Source: Hydrogenophaga sp040372165
Lineage (GTDB): Bacteria > Pseudomonadota > Gammaproteobacteria > Burkholderiales > Burkholderiaceae_C
NCBI RefSeq assembly: GCF_040372165.1
Contig: NZ_BAABWG010000002.1
Span: forward strand, 62,001 to 126,000
Length of the DNA stretch: 64,000 bases
Direction of reading: 5' to 3'
Positions within the stretch are counted from its first letter, which is position 1. Every line of letters begins with the position of its first letter. The notes beneath the pieces are model-generated. The model saw only the letters and a program-made list of their open reading frames with translations, ran no database searches and was not told where the DNA came from. Of this stretch, positions 12,541 through 21,998 are shown in pieces. The position numbers and the translations under genes were made by a program.

Positions 12541-13377
12541 ATGCGAAATATGACGGCTTTTTCCCTGATTCAGGACGGCCGGTACTTGTCGATACTAGGG
12601 GAAACCCCTATCTTCAGGTGCATGTTGGATCCCAAGCAATGGTTCAGATCGTTGGTAGAAGGTGTAGCAAAGCACAAAGCTCCGCTGCAGCCTGACGCCA
12701 TGGCCGCCGAGGAGCGTGTGCTCAAGGGCGGTGTCAAGGACGCCGGTGAGCGCCCTCGCACGGCTGTGCCGATTCGGTCCATGGGGCCGAACCACCTGGC
12801 CCGCATCGAGGCCCATTTGCTGGCGTTGTCTGAGCGGGACCGTTATCTCCGTTTTGGCTATGCTGCCAACGATGACCACATTCGCCGCTATGTTCACGGT
12901 CTGAACTTTGACCGGGACGAGCTCTTCGGCGTCTTCAATCGCAGGCTCGAGCTGGTGGCCATGGCGCACCTGGCCTATTCCATTGACCCCAAGACGCCCA
13001 ATTGCGCCGAGTTTGGTGTGTCCGTGGCCAAGACTGCAAGGGGCAAGGGGTTCGGCCACCTGCTGTTCGAGCGTGCAGTGATGCATGCACGCAATGAGGG
13101 CGTGTCGATGCTGTTCATCCATGCGTTGTCCGAAAACACGGCCATGCTGCGCATCGCACGCGGGGCAGGTGCGCTGGTGGAGCGCGACGGCGCCGAGAGC
13201 GAAGCTCATTTACGTCTGCCGCCGGCCGACTTTGATTCCAGGGTGACTGAACTGATGCGTGAGCAGTGGGCGCGCACTGACTATCACCTCAAGGTTCAGG
13301 TGCGTCAGTTCAAGAAAGTGCTGCGGCGGCTGCAGGACATGCGTCGCAAACCCAAGGCTGAGAAAGAAAGCGCCTGA
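12541..13377 (+). CDS. GNAT-family N-acetyltransferase
   Basis: Predicted acetyl-CoA-dependent acetyltransferase, up to 278 residues. The acetyl-CoA pyrophosphate loop is visible as ARGKGFG after the FGVSVA strand, and the ENTAMLRIARGAGA helix is typical. The C-terminus is basic and helical. The first 27 residues look unlike a conserved domain, and the ATG at 12622 (MLDPKQWF) may be the true start; neither has a good ribosome binding site. The acceptor is unknown. It stands just upstream of corC and lnt, with 87 bp to the most likely corC start. Confidence 0.85.
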   Translation: MRNMTAFSLIQDGRYLSILGETPIFRCMLDPKQWFRSLVEGVAKHKAPLQPDAMAAEERVLKGGVKDAGERPRTAVPIRSMGPNHLARIEAHLLALSERDRYLRFGYAANDDHIRRYVHGLNFDRDELFGVFNRRLELVAMAHLAYSIDPKTPNCAEFGVSVAKTARGKGFGHLLFERAVMHARNEGVSMLFIHALSENTAMLRIARGAGALVERDGAESEAHLRLPPADFDSRVTELMREQWARTDYHLKVQVRQFKKVLRRLQDMRRKPKAEKESA

Positions 13378-13464
13378 GCGGTGCGGCGCCCGTGAGGGCC
13401 GTTTTGCACTGTGCCCGATGCATCGGGTATGCTGTGCTCCTGTTGCAACCATTCCTTTAGCCCA

Positions 13465-14334
13465 GTGGCCGATTCCCCTGCGAGTCCGTCGCCGCAGCGC
13501 AGTCTGCGGCAAGAGGACAAACGTGGTTTCCTGCAGCGCCTGGCAGAGTTTCTGCACCCAGGCCCGGATTCCAAAGACGAACTGATCGAAACCCTCGCGG
13601 AAGCCGAGGACAACGACGTCATCAACGCCGAGTCCCGAGTGATGCTCGAGGGCGTCATACGCATCGCCGAAATGAGTGCGGGTGATGTCATGGTCGCAGC
13701 ACCTCGGATGGATGTGCTCGACATTGATGCACCCTACGACGAGTTGCTGCACTTGGTGATCGATACCGCGCACTCGCGCTTTCCTGTATTTGAAGGCGAA
13801 CGGGAAAACATCATCGGCATTTTGCTGGCCAAAGATCTCCTGAAGCTTCAGCGGGCGCCGGAACTGAACATACGAGCCTTGTTGCGGCCGGCCACGTTCG
13901 TACCCGAAAGCAAGGGTCTGAACGATCTGCTCCGCGAGTTTCGCGGCAACCGAAACCACCTGGCGATTGTCATCGACGAGTTTGGCAAGGTGGCGGGCCT
14001 GATCACGATCGAGGATGTGCTCGAGGAAATCGTCGGGGAGATTGAAGACGAATTCGACGTCGCAGAAGATGAAGGTGACATCTTTGCGCTGGCTGACCGC
14101 ACCTGGCGGGTCAGCGGAGATACGCCGATCGAGCGCATCAATGAATCGTTCGGGCTGCAATTGCCCGAGGAAGACTTCGAAACCATCGGCGGCCTGGTGG
14201 CGCACAACATGGGCCATGTGCCCAAGCGCGGCGAGGAATATCAGATGGAAGATTTGCGTCTTGTGGTGCTTCACACCAAAGGGGGGGCCGTGAAGTGGTT
14301 CAAGGTGATGCAGTCGCCAGAGGACGTCGACTGA
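13465..14334 (+). CDS. corC: CorC/HlyC-family CBS-domain transporter accessory protein
   Basis: A roughly 289-residue protein with a short leader, two CBS domains (PRMDVLDIDAPYDELL and HLAIVIDEFGKVAGLITIED regions) and a C-terminal CorC/HlyC transporter-associated domain. Family members are linked to magnesium/cobalt efflux or envelope integrity and bind adenine nucleotides through the CBS pair. There is no transmembrane segment, so it is the soluble type. The frame is open from a GTG at 13411, but the first 18 residues (Cys-rich) look non-coding. I chose the GTG at 13465. It is followed by lnt after 25 bp, the conserved ybeX-lnt pairing. Confidence 0.9.
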   Translation: MADSPASPSPQRSLRQEDKRGFLQRLAEFLHPGPDSKDELIETLAEAEDNDVINAESRVMLEGVIRIAEMSAGDVMVAAPRMDVLDIDAPYDELLHLVIDTAHSRFPVFEGERENIIGILLAKDLLKLQRAPELNIRALLRPATFVPESKGLNDLLREFRGNRNHLAIVIDEFGKVAGLITIEDVLEEIVGEIEDEFDVAEDEGDIFALADRTWRVSGDTPIERINESFGLQLPEEDFETIGGLVAHNMGHVPKRGEEYQMEDLRLVVLHTKGGAVKWFKVMQSPEDVD

Positions 14335-14359
14335 TCGAGGCGCAAGCCATCCCTCACCC

Positions 14360-16201
14360 ATGCGCAGCCTGTTCGGAAACCTGCACTCCCCCTCCAGCTT
14401 TTCGCCACTGAGCGGGCAGGCGCCGGGGCGCGAGGCGCGAGGCAGCGCCGTGGCATGGACTCTGGTGTGCGTGATCGCAGGCTTGCTCCAGGCAGCGTCC
14501 CTGGCATGGCCTCTGACGGTTTGGGCTCCGCCTGGCCTGAGCGCCGGTGAACCCAGCGGTTGGTTGCAAATCGGGTCACTTGCCCTGTTGGTGTGGTCTC
14601 TTAGGCATGTGCACCGGGTTGGTCAGGGTGTCTGGCGAGCCTGGGTTTTTGCAACGGCCTGGCTGGTTGGAAGCTTCTGGTGGCTGTTCATTTCAATGAA
14701 CACTTATGGTGGTCTTGCGCCTTGGTTGGCGGCGCTGGCGGTGCTGGCGCTGGCCGGATTCCTGGCGCTTTATTACGCGGCGGCGGTGGCAATGCTTTGC
14801 TCGTGGGCGCCGCGTCGCCGGGTTTTGCAAGCCGCGTTGTTCAGTGCGCTGTGGACGGCGGCAGAGCTTGCCCGAGGGCAGTGGTTGACCGGGTTCCCCT
14901 GGGGGGCTTCAGGTTACGCTCACGTTGAAACCCTGTCGGGCTACGCTCCGTGGATCGGCGTCTATGGCATGGGCGCTGTGGCCGCGGTCCTGGCCTATGC
15001 TCTGGCCGTGTTGGTCCCGGGTGGCTGGTCGGCTTTCTGGGCCAGGATGATGCCGGTGCGCAACCGGGCGATGGGGCAGCCGCAGGCAGCAGCTACGCCT
15101 CCAACCGCAATGGGCTTGCTGGTTTCCGTCTCGGGAGGCCTTGCTCTGGCAGGCTTGGTGGCTGGAATCGTGTTTTCCGCAACGGTGGGTGCGGCTGGAC
15201 GTAGCCAGACAGAGGCTTCGGGTACTTTGACTGTTCGACTGCTCCAGGGAAACATCCCCCAGGACGAGAAATTTGTGCAGGGAAAAGGTGTGGCCAAGGC
15301 GCTGGATCTCTACCGGCGCTGGGTGATGGAGGCGGCAGCACAGGCTGACGGGCCAGATCTGGTGGTCGCGCCAGAGACATCCATTCCGCTTCTACCGCAG
15401 CAACTCAATCGGGCGTACTGGAAGCCCTTCCTGGTGGCCGTGGCCGGCGCCGGGGAGTCGTTTGCCGTGCTGCAGGGCCTGCCGATGGCTGAAGGTGAGC
15501 GCTACATGAACGCTGCCATGGGATTGTCTGCGTCGAGTGCGCAACAAATCCTCGTTCCGCTGGAGCGGGCCGATACAGGCGCGGCGCTGGAGGCTGTTTT
15601 CAATAGCCGAGATCTTGGAATCTACCGGTACACCAAGCACCACCTGGTACCGTTTGGAGAATTCATTCCGCCCTTGTTTCGCTGGTTCACCGACATGATG
15701 AACATCCCTCTGGGTGACTTTGCCCGGGGCGAAGTGGTGCAGCCTCGGCTCCTGGTCAAAGGGGAGCGCCTGGCTCCGAACATCTGCTACGAGGATCTGT
15801 TTGGCGAGCAGCTGGCTGCTTCGTTTGAATCGCAAGATGACGCGCCGACCATGATGGTCAACCTGAGCAATATCGCCTGGTTTGGCGACTCAGTCGCTAT
15901 CGATCAGCATTTGCTTATCTCGCGCCTGCGGGCGATGGAGCTGGGCCGGCCCATGATCAGGGCGACCAACACAGGCGCCACTGCTGTGATCGACCATACT
16001 GGCGCTGTGACCCATCGGCTGGCCAGGCTGCAGGAGGCTCAGCTCGATGCGAAGGTCTCTGGTCGTGTCGGCATGACGCCTTATGCGAGCTGGTCTTCGC
16101 GCTTCGGGTTGCTTCCGGTCTGGGCTGCTTGCGCCTCTGTGGTGGGCCTTTGTTTGGTCCTCAGAAAGCTCCCGCGCCGCCGCCAGCGCCGCGCCTCGTA
16201 A
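14360..16201 (+). CDS. lnt: apolipoprotein N-acyltransferase
   Basis: Inner-membrane enzyme that adds the third acyl chain to the N-terminal cysteine of lipoproteins, required for Lol sorting. The N-terminal part has about six or seven hydrophobic helices, followed by a periplasmic nitrilase-like domain. The catalytic triad is visible: E339 (APETSIP), K426 (TKHHLVPFGEF) and C476 (NICYEDLFG). A last transmembrane helix lies near the C-terminus. At 613 residues it is longer than E. coli Lnt (about 512), with extra length in the N-terminus and around the loop preceding the nitrilase domain. It forms an operon with corC. Confidence 0.96.
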   Translation: MRSLFGNLHSPSSFSPLSGQAPGREARGSAVAWTLVCVIAGLLQAASLAWPLTVWAPPGLSAGEPSGWLQIGSLALLVWSLRHVHRVGQGVWRAWVFATAWLVGSFWWLFISMNTYGGLAPWLAALAVLALAGFLALYYAAAVAMLCSWAPRRRVLQAALFSALWTAAELARGQWLTGFPWGASGYAHVETLSGYAPWIGVYGMGAVAAVLAYALAVLVPGGWSAFWARMMPVRNRAMGQPQAAATPPTAMGLLVSVSGGLALAGLVAGIVFSATVGAAGRSQTEASGTLTVRLLQGNIPQDEKFVQGKGVAKALDLYRRWVMEAAAQADGPDLVVAPETSIPLLPQQLNRAYWKPFLVAVAGAGESFAVLQGLPMAEGERYMNAAMGLSASSAQQILVPLERADTGAALEAVFNSRDLGIYRYTKHHLVPFGEFIPPLFRWFTDMMNIPLGDFARGEVVQPRLLVKGERLAPNICYEDLFGEQLAASFESQDDAPTMMVNLSNIAWFGDSVAIDQHLLISRLRAMELGRPMIRATNTGATAVIDHTGAVTHRLARLQEAQLDAKVSGRVGMTPYASWSSRFGLLPVWAACASVVGLCLVLRKLPRRRQRRAS

Positions 16202-16294
16202 AATCGAGTATTCCGCCTGCCGAGAAGCGCCTGAGATAAGGCGCGGGCAGGCCGTCATCACGACCCGTGGTGGCGAGACCCACAATCGAACGCT

Positions 16295-17209
16295 ATGTTG
16301 ACTTTCCAGCAAATCATTCTGAAGCTGCAAGCCTACTGGGATGCCCAGGGCTGTGCGCTCCTGCAGCCTTATGACATGGAGGTGGGTGCCGGCACCAGCC
16401 ACACCGCCACCTTCCTGCGCGCCATAGGCCCCGAGCCCTGGAAGGCTGCCTATGTCCAACCCAGCCGCCGCCCCAAGGATGGCCGCTATGGCGAGAACCC
16501 CAACCGCGGCCAGCACTACTACCAATATCAGGTCGTGCTCAAGCCTGCACCGTCGAACATCCTGGATCTGTATCTGGGGTCGCTGGAGGCCCTGGGCTTC
16601 GATCTGAAGAAGAACGACATCCGCTTCGTCGAAGACGACTGGGAAAACCCGACGCTTGGGGCCTGGGGCCTGGGCTGGGAAGTCTGGCTCAATGGCATGG
16701 AGGTCACGCAGTTCACCTACTTCCAGCAGGTGGGCGGCATCGACTGCAAACCGATCACTGGTGAGATCACTTATGGTCTGGAGCGGCTGGCCATGTACCT
16801 GCAGGGCGTGGACAACATGTTTGACCTGGTGTGGACCGAAGGCGTGAGCTACGGTGACGTGTTCCATCAGAACGAGGTGGAGCAATCAGCCTACAACTTC
16901 GAGCACAGCGATGTGGACTTCCTGTTCACTGCCTTCTCGGCGCACGAAAAGCAGGCACAACTCCTGATGAAGGAGCAACTGGCGCTGCCGGCGTATGAGC
17001 AGGTGCTCAAGGCCGCTCACACCTTCAACCTGCTGGATGCGCGCGGTGCGATCTCCGTGACAGAGCGTGCCGCTTACATCGGCCGGATTCGCAATCTGGC
17101 CCGCAGTGTGGCGCAGAGTTATTACGACAGCCGCGAGCGGCTGGGCTTCCCGATGGCTCCCCGGGAATGGGTGGCACAGATCGAGCCCAAGGAAAAGAAA
17201 GTCGCCTGA
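16295..17209 (+). CDS. glyQ: glycine--tRNA ligase, alpha subunit
   Basis: Catalytic class II subunit of the tetrameric (alpha2beta2) glycyl-tRNA synthetase. The 304 residues match E. coli GlyQ (303). Signature stretches include LTFQQIILKLQAYWDAQGC at the start, QPSRRPKDGRYGENPNR and GEITYGLERLAMYLQG. It is followed by glyS after 24 bp. The 93-bp gap from lnt contains no recognised promoter or riboswitch. Confidence 0.98.
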   Translation: MLTFQQIILKLQAYWDAQGCALLQPYDMEVGAGTSHTATFLRAIGPEPWKAAYVQPSRRPKDGRYGENPNRGQHYYQYQVVLKPAPSNILDLYLGSLEALGFDLKKNDIRFVEDDWENPTLGAWGLGWEVWLNGMEVTQFTYFQQVGGIDCKPITGEITYGLERLAMYLQGVDNMFDLVWTEGVSYGDVFHQNEVEQSAYNFEHSDVDFLFTAFSAHEKQAQLLMKEQLALPAYEQVLKAAHTFNLLDARGAISVTERAAYIGRIRNLARSVAQSYYDSRERLGFPMAPREWVAQIEPKEKKVA

Positions 17210-17233
17210 CGCCAGCCGCGAAAAGAACGCACC

Positions 17234-19375
17234 ATGACCACACAGAATCTCATTGTTGAATTGTTTGTCGAGGAGCTGCCGCCCAAGGCGCTCAAGCGAC
17301 TGGACGAGGCGTTCGCCTCAGTGCTTTTTGAGCAGCTCAAGACCATGGGTCTGACCAGCGACGACTCGGCGCTGACTTCTTACGCTACTCCGCGCCGTCT
17401 GGCGGCTCACGTTTCCCATGTCTGGCTCAAGGCCGATGATCAGACAGTACAGCAGAAGCTGATGCCTGTCTCCGTAGGCCTGGACGCGCAAGGGCAGCCG
17501 TCTCCCGCTCTGCTCAAGAAGCTGGGGGCGATGGGTGTCGACACGAGTGACGTGCCAGCCTTGCTGGCCAGTCTCAAGCGCGAGGGCGAAGGCAAGAAGG
17601 AGTCCTTGTTCCTGGATACGGTGGTCAACGGTGCCACGCTTGATACGGGACTGCAGAAGGCGCTGGATGAGGCCATTGCCAAGCTGCCCATTCCAAAAGT
17701 GATGAGCTATCAGCTGGAGACCGATTGCGAGCTGCCAGGCTGGAGTTCGGTGCACTTTGTTCGCCCCGCCCACAGCTTGCTGGCCTTGCACGGCAGTACC
17801 GTGGTGCCGGTGCGGGCGCTGGGCCTGCGCGCAGGCAATACAACGCAAGGACATCGTTTTGAAGCGGCCAAGTCGCCTGTTGTGATCTCAGACGCCGACA
17901 GCTATGCGGACACCATGCTGGTGGACGGAGCAGTGGTGGCCGGTTTTTCCGATCGTCGCTTGTCCATTGCACAGCAGCTGGCTCATGCGGCAGAGAAGCT
18001 GGGCGATGGTTACCAGGTGTTGATGGACGAGGATTTGCTTGACGAGGTGACCGGATTGGTTGAGCGCCCGAACGTGCTGACGTGCTCGTTCGAGGAAGCC
18101 TTCCTGCAAGTGCCGCAGGAGTGTCTGATCCTCACCATGAAGGCCAACCAGAAGTACTTCCCGCTGCTGGACGCTGCAGGCAAGCTGACGAATCGCTTTC
18201 TGGTGGTGAGCAATATCTCACCAGAGGATGCCGGTGCCGTGATTGGTGGCAATGAGCGCGTAGTGCGCCCACGCCTTGCCGATGCCAAATTCTTCTTTGA
18301 TCAGGACCGCAAGCGCAGTCTGGCTTCACGCGTGGAAGGGCTGGACAAGGTCGTGTATCACAACAAGCTGGGCACCCAGGGTGAGCGTGTGCAGCGCGTG
18401 CGTGCCATCGCCAGGGCCATTGGTCAGCAACTGGGAGGGGATGCCCTGGCAGCGAGCGCCGACAAGGCGGCAGAGCTGGCCAAGACCGATTTGCTCACCG
18501 ACATGGTGGGTGAGTTCCCTGAGCTGCAGGGCATCATGGGTGCGTACTATGCACGCCACGACGGCTTGTCCGACGACATTGCCTTTGCCATTGAAGACCA
18601 CTACAAACCACGCTTCGCTGGCGACGAATTGCCTCGCTCCCTCACCGGCGTGAGCGTTGCACTGGCGGACAAGCTCGAAACCCTGGTGGGCATGTTCGGC
18701 ATCGGCAACCTGCCGACGGGCGACAAGGATCCGTTTGCGTTGCGCCGCCATGTACTCGGCGTGCTGCGTATGCTGATCGACAAGGACCTGCCACTGGATT
18801 TGCCTTCAGTGCTGGACCAGGCCATGGGAACGTATGGCAGTGGTGTCTTGACCCATGACTCGGCCAAGGACGATTTGCTGACATTTGCCTACGATCGCCT
18901 GACCGGCATGCTGCGCGAGCAAGGCTACAACGCCCAGGAAGTGGATGCGGTAGTGGCATTGCGGCCCATGTGGGGTGAGATCGCCAGGCGGCTGGCAGCG
19001 GTGCGTGCTTTTGCAGCCTTGCCAGAGGCGGATGCGCTGGCGGCGGCCAATAAGCGGATTGGCAATATCCTCAAGAAATCGGGCGAGGACGTCTCACCCT
19101 CGGTCAACGAGTCTTTGCTGGTTGAAGATGCTGAAAAGGCTTTGTTTGCTGCCGTGCAGAGCACCACGCCGAAGGCCGATGAACAGTTTGAGGCGGGCGA
19201 CTACACGGCGTCATTGCAGACCCTGGCCGCATTGCGTGCGCCAGTGGACGCGTTCTTTGACGGTGTAATGGTCAATGCAGACGACGCGGCACTCAAGGCC
19301 AACCGCCTGGGCCTGCTGGCCATGCTGCATGGCGCCATGAACCGTGTGGCGGATCTCTCCCGCCTTGCTGCATGA
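17234..19375 (+). CDS. glyS: glycine--tRNA ligase, beta subunit
   Basis: tRNA-binding subunit of glycyl-tRNA synthetase, 713 residues (E. coli 689). It begins with the typical LIVELFVEELPPKALKRL segment and contains FVRPAHSLLALHG, the HD-like KTDLLTDMVGEFPELQG region and a C-terminal anticodon-binding-type domain. It lies 24 bp after glyQ, so the two are co-translated. The conserved start context is ACCATGACC. Confidence 0.98.
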   Translation: MTTQNLIVELFVEELPPKALKRLDEAFASVLFEQLKTMGLTSDDSALTSYATPRRLAAHVSHVWLKADDQTVQQKLMPVSVGLDAQGQPSPALLKKLGAMGVDTSDVPALLASLKREGEGKKESLFLDTVVNGATLDTGLQKALDEAIAKLPIPKVMSYQLETDCELPGWSSVHFVRPAHSLLALHGSTVVPVRALGLRAGNTTQGHRFEAAKSPVVISDADSYADTMLVDGAVVAGFSDRRLSIAQQLAHAAEKLGDGYQVLMDEDLLDEVTGLVERPNVLTCSFEEAFLQVPQECLILTMKANQKYFPLLDAAGKLTNRFLVVSNISPEDAGAVIGGNERVVRPRLADAKFFFDQDRKRSLASRVEGLDKVVYHNKLGTQGERVQRVRAIARAIGQQLGGDALAASADKAAELAKTDLLTDMVGEFPELQGIMGAYYARHDGLSDDIAFAIEDHYKPRFAGDELPRSLTGVSVALADKLETLVGMFGIGNLPTGDKDPFALRRHVLGVLRMLIDKDLPLDLPSVLDQAMGTYGSGVLTHDSAKDDLLTFAYDRLTGMLREQGYNAQEVDAVVALRPMWGEIARRLAAVRAFAALPEADALAAANKRIGNILKKSGEDVSPSVNESLLVEDAEKALFAAVQSTTPKADEQFEAGDYTASLQTLAALRAPVDAFFDGVMVNADDAALKANRLGLLAMLHGAMNRVADLSRLAA

Positions 19376-19460
19376 CAGCCAACCCAGGCGCGATTGCTCT
19401 GCAGGTTGAAACCCTGCCTGGGGGTGATCCTGCTCGGCGATCCCTTAGCTGGAGAAATGC

Positions 19461-20087
19461 ATGAAACTGCTGATTCTCGATCGAGACGGAACGCTCAACC
19501 GCAGTCGTGATGACTATGTGGCGTCACCAGATGAGTGGGAGCCGATACCAGGGGCGCTGGAAGCCGTGGCCAAGCTCAACCATGGTGGCTGGCGCGTGGT
19601 GCTGGCCACCAATCAGTCGGGTATAGGGCGTGGCCTGTTCGAGATGACGGCGCTCAACGAGATTCACGCCAAGATGCACAGAGCGCTGGCAGCCGTCGGT
19701 GGCAGGGTAGAAGCCATCTTTCTTTGTCCACATGCTCCGGAGGACGGCTGCGCATGTCGCAAGCCAAACACCGGGCTGTTTGACCAGATCGGCCGGCGCT
19801 TCGGTTTGAATATGGCGGATGTCCCGGCAGCGGGTAATGCTCTGCGACACGTGCAGGCTGCCACAGCTGCTGGTTGCCCGGCCCATTTGCTGCTGACGGG
19901 GCAGTCAGAGCATTTGCGCGATCGCCTCGGCGCTGGCTCGCGCAATGAGCTGATGGCCCTGGTGCCCGACTTGCCGGATGGCGTTCAGGTGCATCAGGAC
20001 TTGTCTGCCTTTGCCGACTGGCTGCTGGCGCAGGATCTGCCGGATGCCGCACGCCACGCGGCCGCTTCGACTCCTGCTGGCGCTTGA
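19461..20087 (+). CDS. gmhB: GmhB-like D-glycero-beta-D-manno-heptose-1,7-bisphosphate 7-phosphatase, one acidic motif lost
   Basis: HAD-family phosphatase of the ADP-heptose pathway for lipopolysaccharide core, 208 residues. DRDGT supplies nucleophile D7 and acid/base D9, TNQSG is present, and the zinc loop has C89, H91, C97 and C99. In E. coli GmhB the third Mg ligand is the Asp in VGDKLED. Here the segment reads AAGNALRH (G125-N126, H130), so the Asp is Asn and the usual downstream acidic residue is His. Activity may be reduced. GGAG precedes the ATG. Neighbours glyS and plsC match the usual Burkholderiales order. Confidence 0.88.
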   Translation: MKLLILDRDGTLNRSRDDYVASPDEWEPIPGALEAVAKLNHGGWRVVLATNQSGIGRGLFEMTALNEIHAKMHRALAAVGGRVEAIFLCPHAPEDGCACRKPNTGLFDQIGRRFGLNMADVPAAGNALRHVQAATAAGCPAHLLLTGQSEHLRDRLGAGSRNELMALVPDLPDGVQVHQDLSAFADWLLAQDLPDAARHAAASTPAGA

Positions 20088-20135
20088 TGCGCCAGCTTCC
20101 CTACTTGTATTTGTACTTGCTCCGGATATCCTGAA

Positions 20136-20870
20136 ATGAATGCCATTCGCTCGCTGGTCCACATCCTGGTCATGGCCGTTACCGTCGTGCCCTGGGCGTT
20201 TGGCGTATTGCTCGCAGCACCGTTGATGGGGCGTGACGTAGCCTACAAGGTTGCGGCCAACTGGCTGGCCGTTGCCGTCCGTTCAGGCGAGTGGATTCTG
20301 GGCATCCAGAACCGGGTGAGTGGGATGGAGAACCTGCCGAAAGGGGCAACGGATGGTGTGATCCTGCTGGTCAAACACCAGTCCACATGGGAAACACTGC
20401 TGATGCCTGTCATCATGCCGCACCCATTGGCCTACGTGTTCAAGAAAGAGCTCCTGCAGATTCCGTTCTTTGGCTGGGCCATGGGGCGCCTTGACATGAT
20501 TCACATCGACCGAAGCAAGCGGACACAAGCCTTTGGAAAAGTGGTGACACAAGGCAAGGCACTGCTTGACAAAGGGACGTGGGTCATCATGTTTCCTGAA
20601 GGCACGCGCGTTGACCGCGGCACAAAGGGGGTGTACAAGACCGGAGGTACACGCTTGGCAGTGGAAACGGGCGTTCCTGTCGTGCCGGTGGCTGTCACGT
20701 CCGCCAAATGCTGGCCGCGAAAGGCACTGATCAAACGGCCGGGCGTGGTGGATATCTCGATTGGAGCTCCCATCGCCAGCACGGGGCGAACGGCTGACGA
20801 CCTGATGGTTGAAGTTGAAGCCTGGATCGAGGCAGAGATGCGCAGGCTGGACCCCGACGCGTACCAATGA
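20136..20870 (+). CDS. plsC: 1-acyl-sn-glycerol-3-phosphate acyltransferase
   Basis: Inner-membrane acyltransferase that makes phosphatidic acid from lysophosphatidic acid. The 244 residues carry an N-terminal hydrophobic segment (about 8-31), the active-site motif KHQSTWE (H81 with E86, an H-X4-E version of H-X4-D) and the substrate motif FPEGTR at 153-158. The later VPVVPVAV strand is also typical. It follows gmhB by 48 bp. The Glu in place of Asp occurs in related PlsC proteins, so activity is expected. Confidence 0.94.
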   Translation: MNAIRSLVHILVMAVTVVPWAFGVLLAAPLMGRDVAYKVAANWLAVAVRSGEWILGIQNRVSGMENLPKGATDGVILLVKHQSTWETLLMPVIMPHPLAYVFKKELLQIPFFGWAMGRLDMIHIDRSKRTQAFGKVVTQGKALLDKGTWVIMFPEGTRVDRGTKGVYKTGGTRLAVETGVPVVPVAVTSAKCWPRKALIKRPGVVDISIGAPIASTGRTADDLMVEVEAWIEAEMRRLDPDAYQ

Positions 20871-20988
20871 CCACGGACCACCGAGCGGAAGCGAAGCCGG
20901 TTGGCAGGCGGAAGGTCAGCCGCTATTCTTGACTCCGTTTACCTGCCCGGATGACGGGTACAGGAAGCTATTGGGAGCAGCGCCTCGC

Positions 20989-21074
20989 GTTTCTGTTTCT
21001 TTCTCTCTCGCTGTTCTTTTCTTCCTTTTCTTTCTTTCCCTCTCTTTTCTCGCTTTCTTCAACCTTTGCTTTCC
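20989..21074 (+). other. polypyrimidine tract before the YgjP-like gene
   Basis: In about 84 bases only some seven are purines, made of runs such as TTCTTTCTCTCTC and CTTCCTTTTCTTTC, very unlike the surrounding 60%-plus GC sequence. It runs directly into the ATG at 21075 and leaves that gene without any Shine-Dalgarno sequence. It may be a U-rich leader or low-complexity DNA. Confidence 0.7.
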
Positions 21075-21977
21075 ATGCTGGCTCCTGTTCAGTTGATGCT
21101 TGACCTGTTTGATCCGGTGGCGGAGGCGCCTGTTCGCGTCAAACCACCCGCCAAACCCAAGCAGGTGACAGGTGACATCCCAATTGCGCCTTTGTCGCAA
21201 GTGCTGGAGCCGTTTGCCTGGCATCACCCCCGGACCAACCGAATTGCCTTGCTCGCCGGTTGCGAAGTGGGCTACGAGTTCAAGCGCGCCAAACGCAAGA
21301 CCATCGGACTGGTGGTGGGCTCGGATGGCCTGAGTGTTCGCGCGCCGAAGTGGACGCCAGTGAGGGAGGTGGAGGCTTTTCTGGACGAGAAGGCCGCCTG
21401 GGTGGTGCTCAAGCTGACCGAGGCGCGCGAGCGTGCCTCACAAATGGAGCAACGCCGCATTGTCTGGGCTGACGGGTGCGTATTTGATTTTCTGGGCAAG
21501 CCGGTTCAGCTCCGACTGGACCCAGGTCTGGTGAAGGCCCGCGCTGGTGGACAACTCTTGGCGCCTGATGACGCGGGCGACAATGTCTCGGTGCTCTGGC
21601 TCGGCCTGGCGCACACGGCCTCTCAGGATCAGGTGCGCGACGCTGCGCAGGCCTGGCTCATGCGGCAGGCGATGAGTATCTTCCAGGAAAGGGTCGCGCA
21701 CTTCGAGCCATTGCTGGGCGTTCAGCACAGTCGGCTGAAACTGTCTTCTGCGTCAACTCGCTGGGGAACCGCCAGTGCGGACGGAACGATTCGGCTCAAC
21801 TGGCGCCTGGTGCACCTGTCCATGGACATGATCGATTACGTGGTGGTGCACGAGCTCAGCCACTTGCGACACATGGATCACAGCCCTCAGTTCTGGAGCG
21901 TGGTCGCCAGTGTGATGCCCGATCATCAGCAGCGACGCATGGCCTTGCGTGCGCGAGCGCTCGCCGGAGATGCCTGA
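21075..21977 (+). CDS. YgjP/SprT-like zinc metallopeptidase (M48 family)
   Basis: Predicted zinc-dependent protein of 300 residues with the motif HELSH at 259-263 followed by HMDHSPQFW, the pattern of the YgjP/DUF45 family. The N-terminal part has the family's beta-rich substrate domain. There is no signal peptide. The frame is open from a TTG at 21066. I chose the ATG at 21075, with another ATG at 21096. None has a ribosome binding site because of the polypyrimidine leader. Its physiological substrate is not established. Confidence 0.9.
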   Translation: MLAPVQLMLDLFDPVAEAPVRVKPPAKPKQVTGDIPIAPLSQVLEPFAWHHPRTNRIALLAGCEVGYEFKRAKRKTIGLVVGSDGLSVRAPKWTPVREVEAFLDEKAAWVVLKLTEARERASQMEQRRIVWADGCVFDFLGKPVQLRLDPGLVKARAGGQLLAPDDAGDNVSVLWLGLAHTASQDQVRDAAQAWLMRQAMSIFQERVAHFEPLLGVQHSRLKLSSASTRWGTASADGTIRLNWRLVHLSMDMIDYVVVHELSHLRHMDHSPQFWSVVASVMPDHQQRRMALRARALAGDA

Positions 21978-21998
21978 GTCCAGGGCTCGCTTTGGGCT

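Noticed and set aside
13411..13464. Extra 18 codons at the start of corC
   Set aside because: Cysteine-rich and unlike the family N-terminus; a GTG at 13465 fits better, although no strong ribosome binding site decides it.
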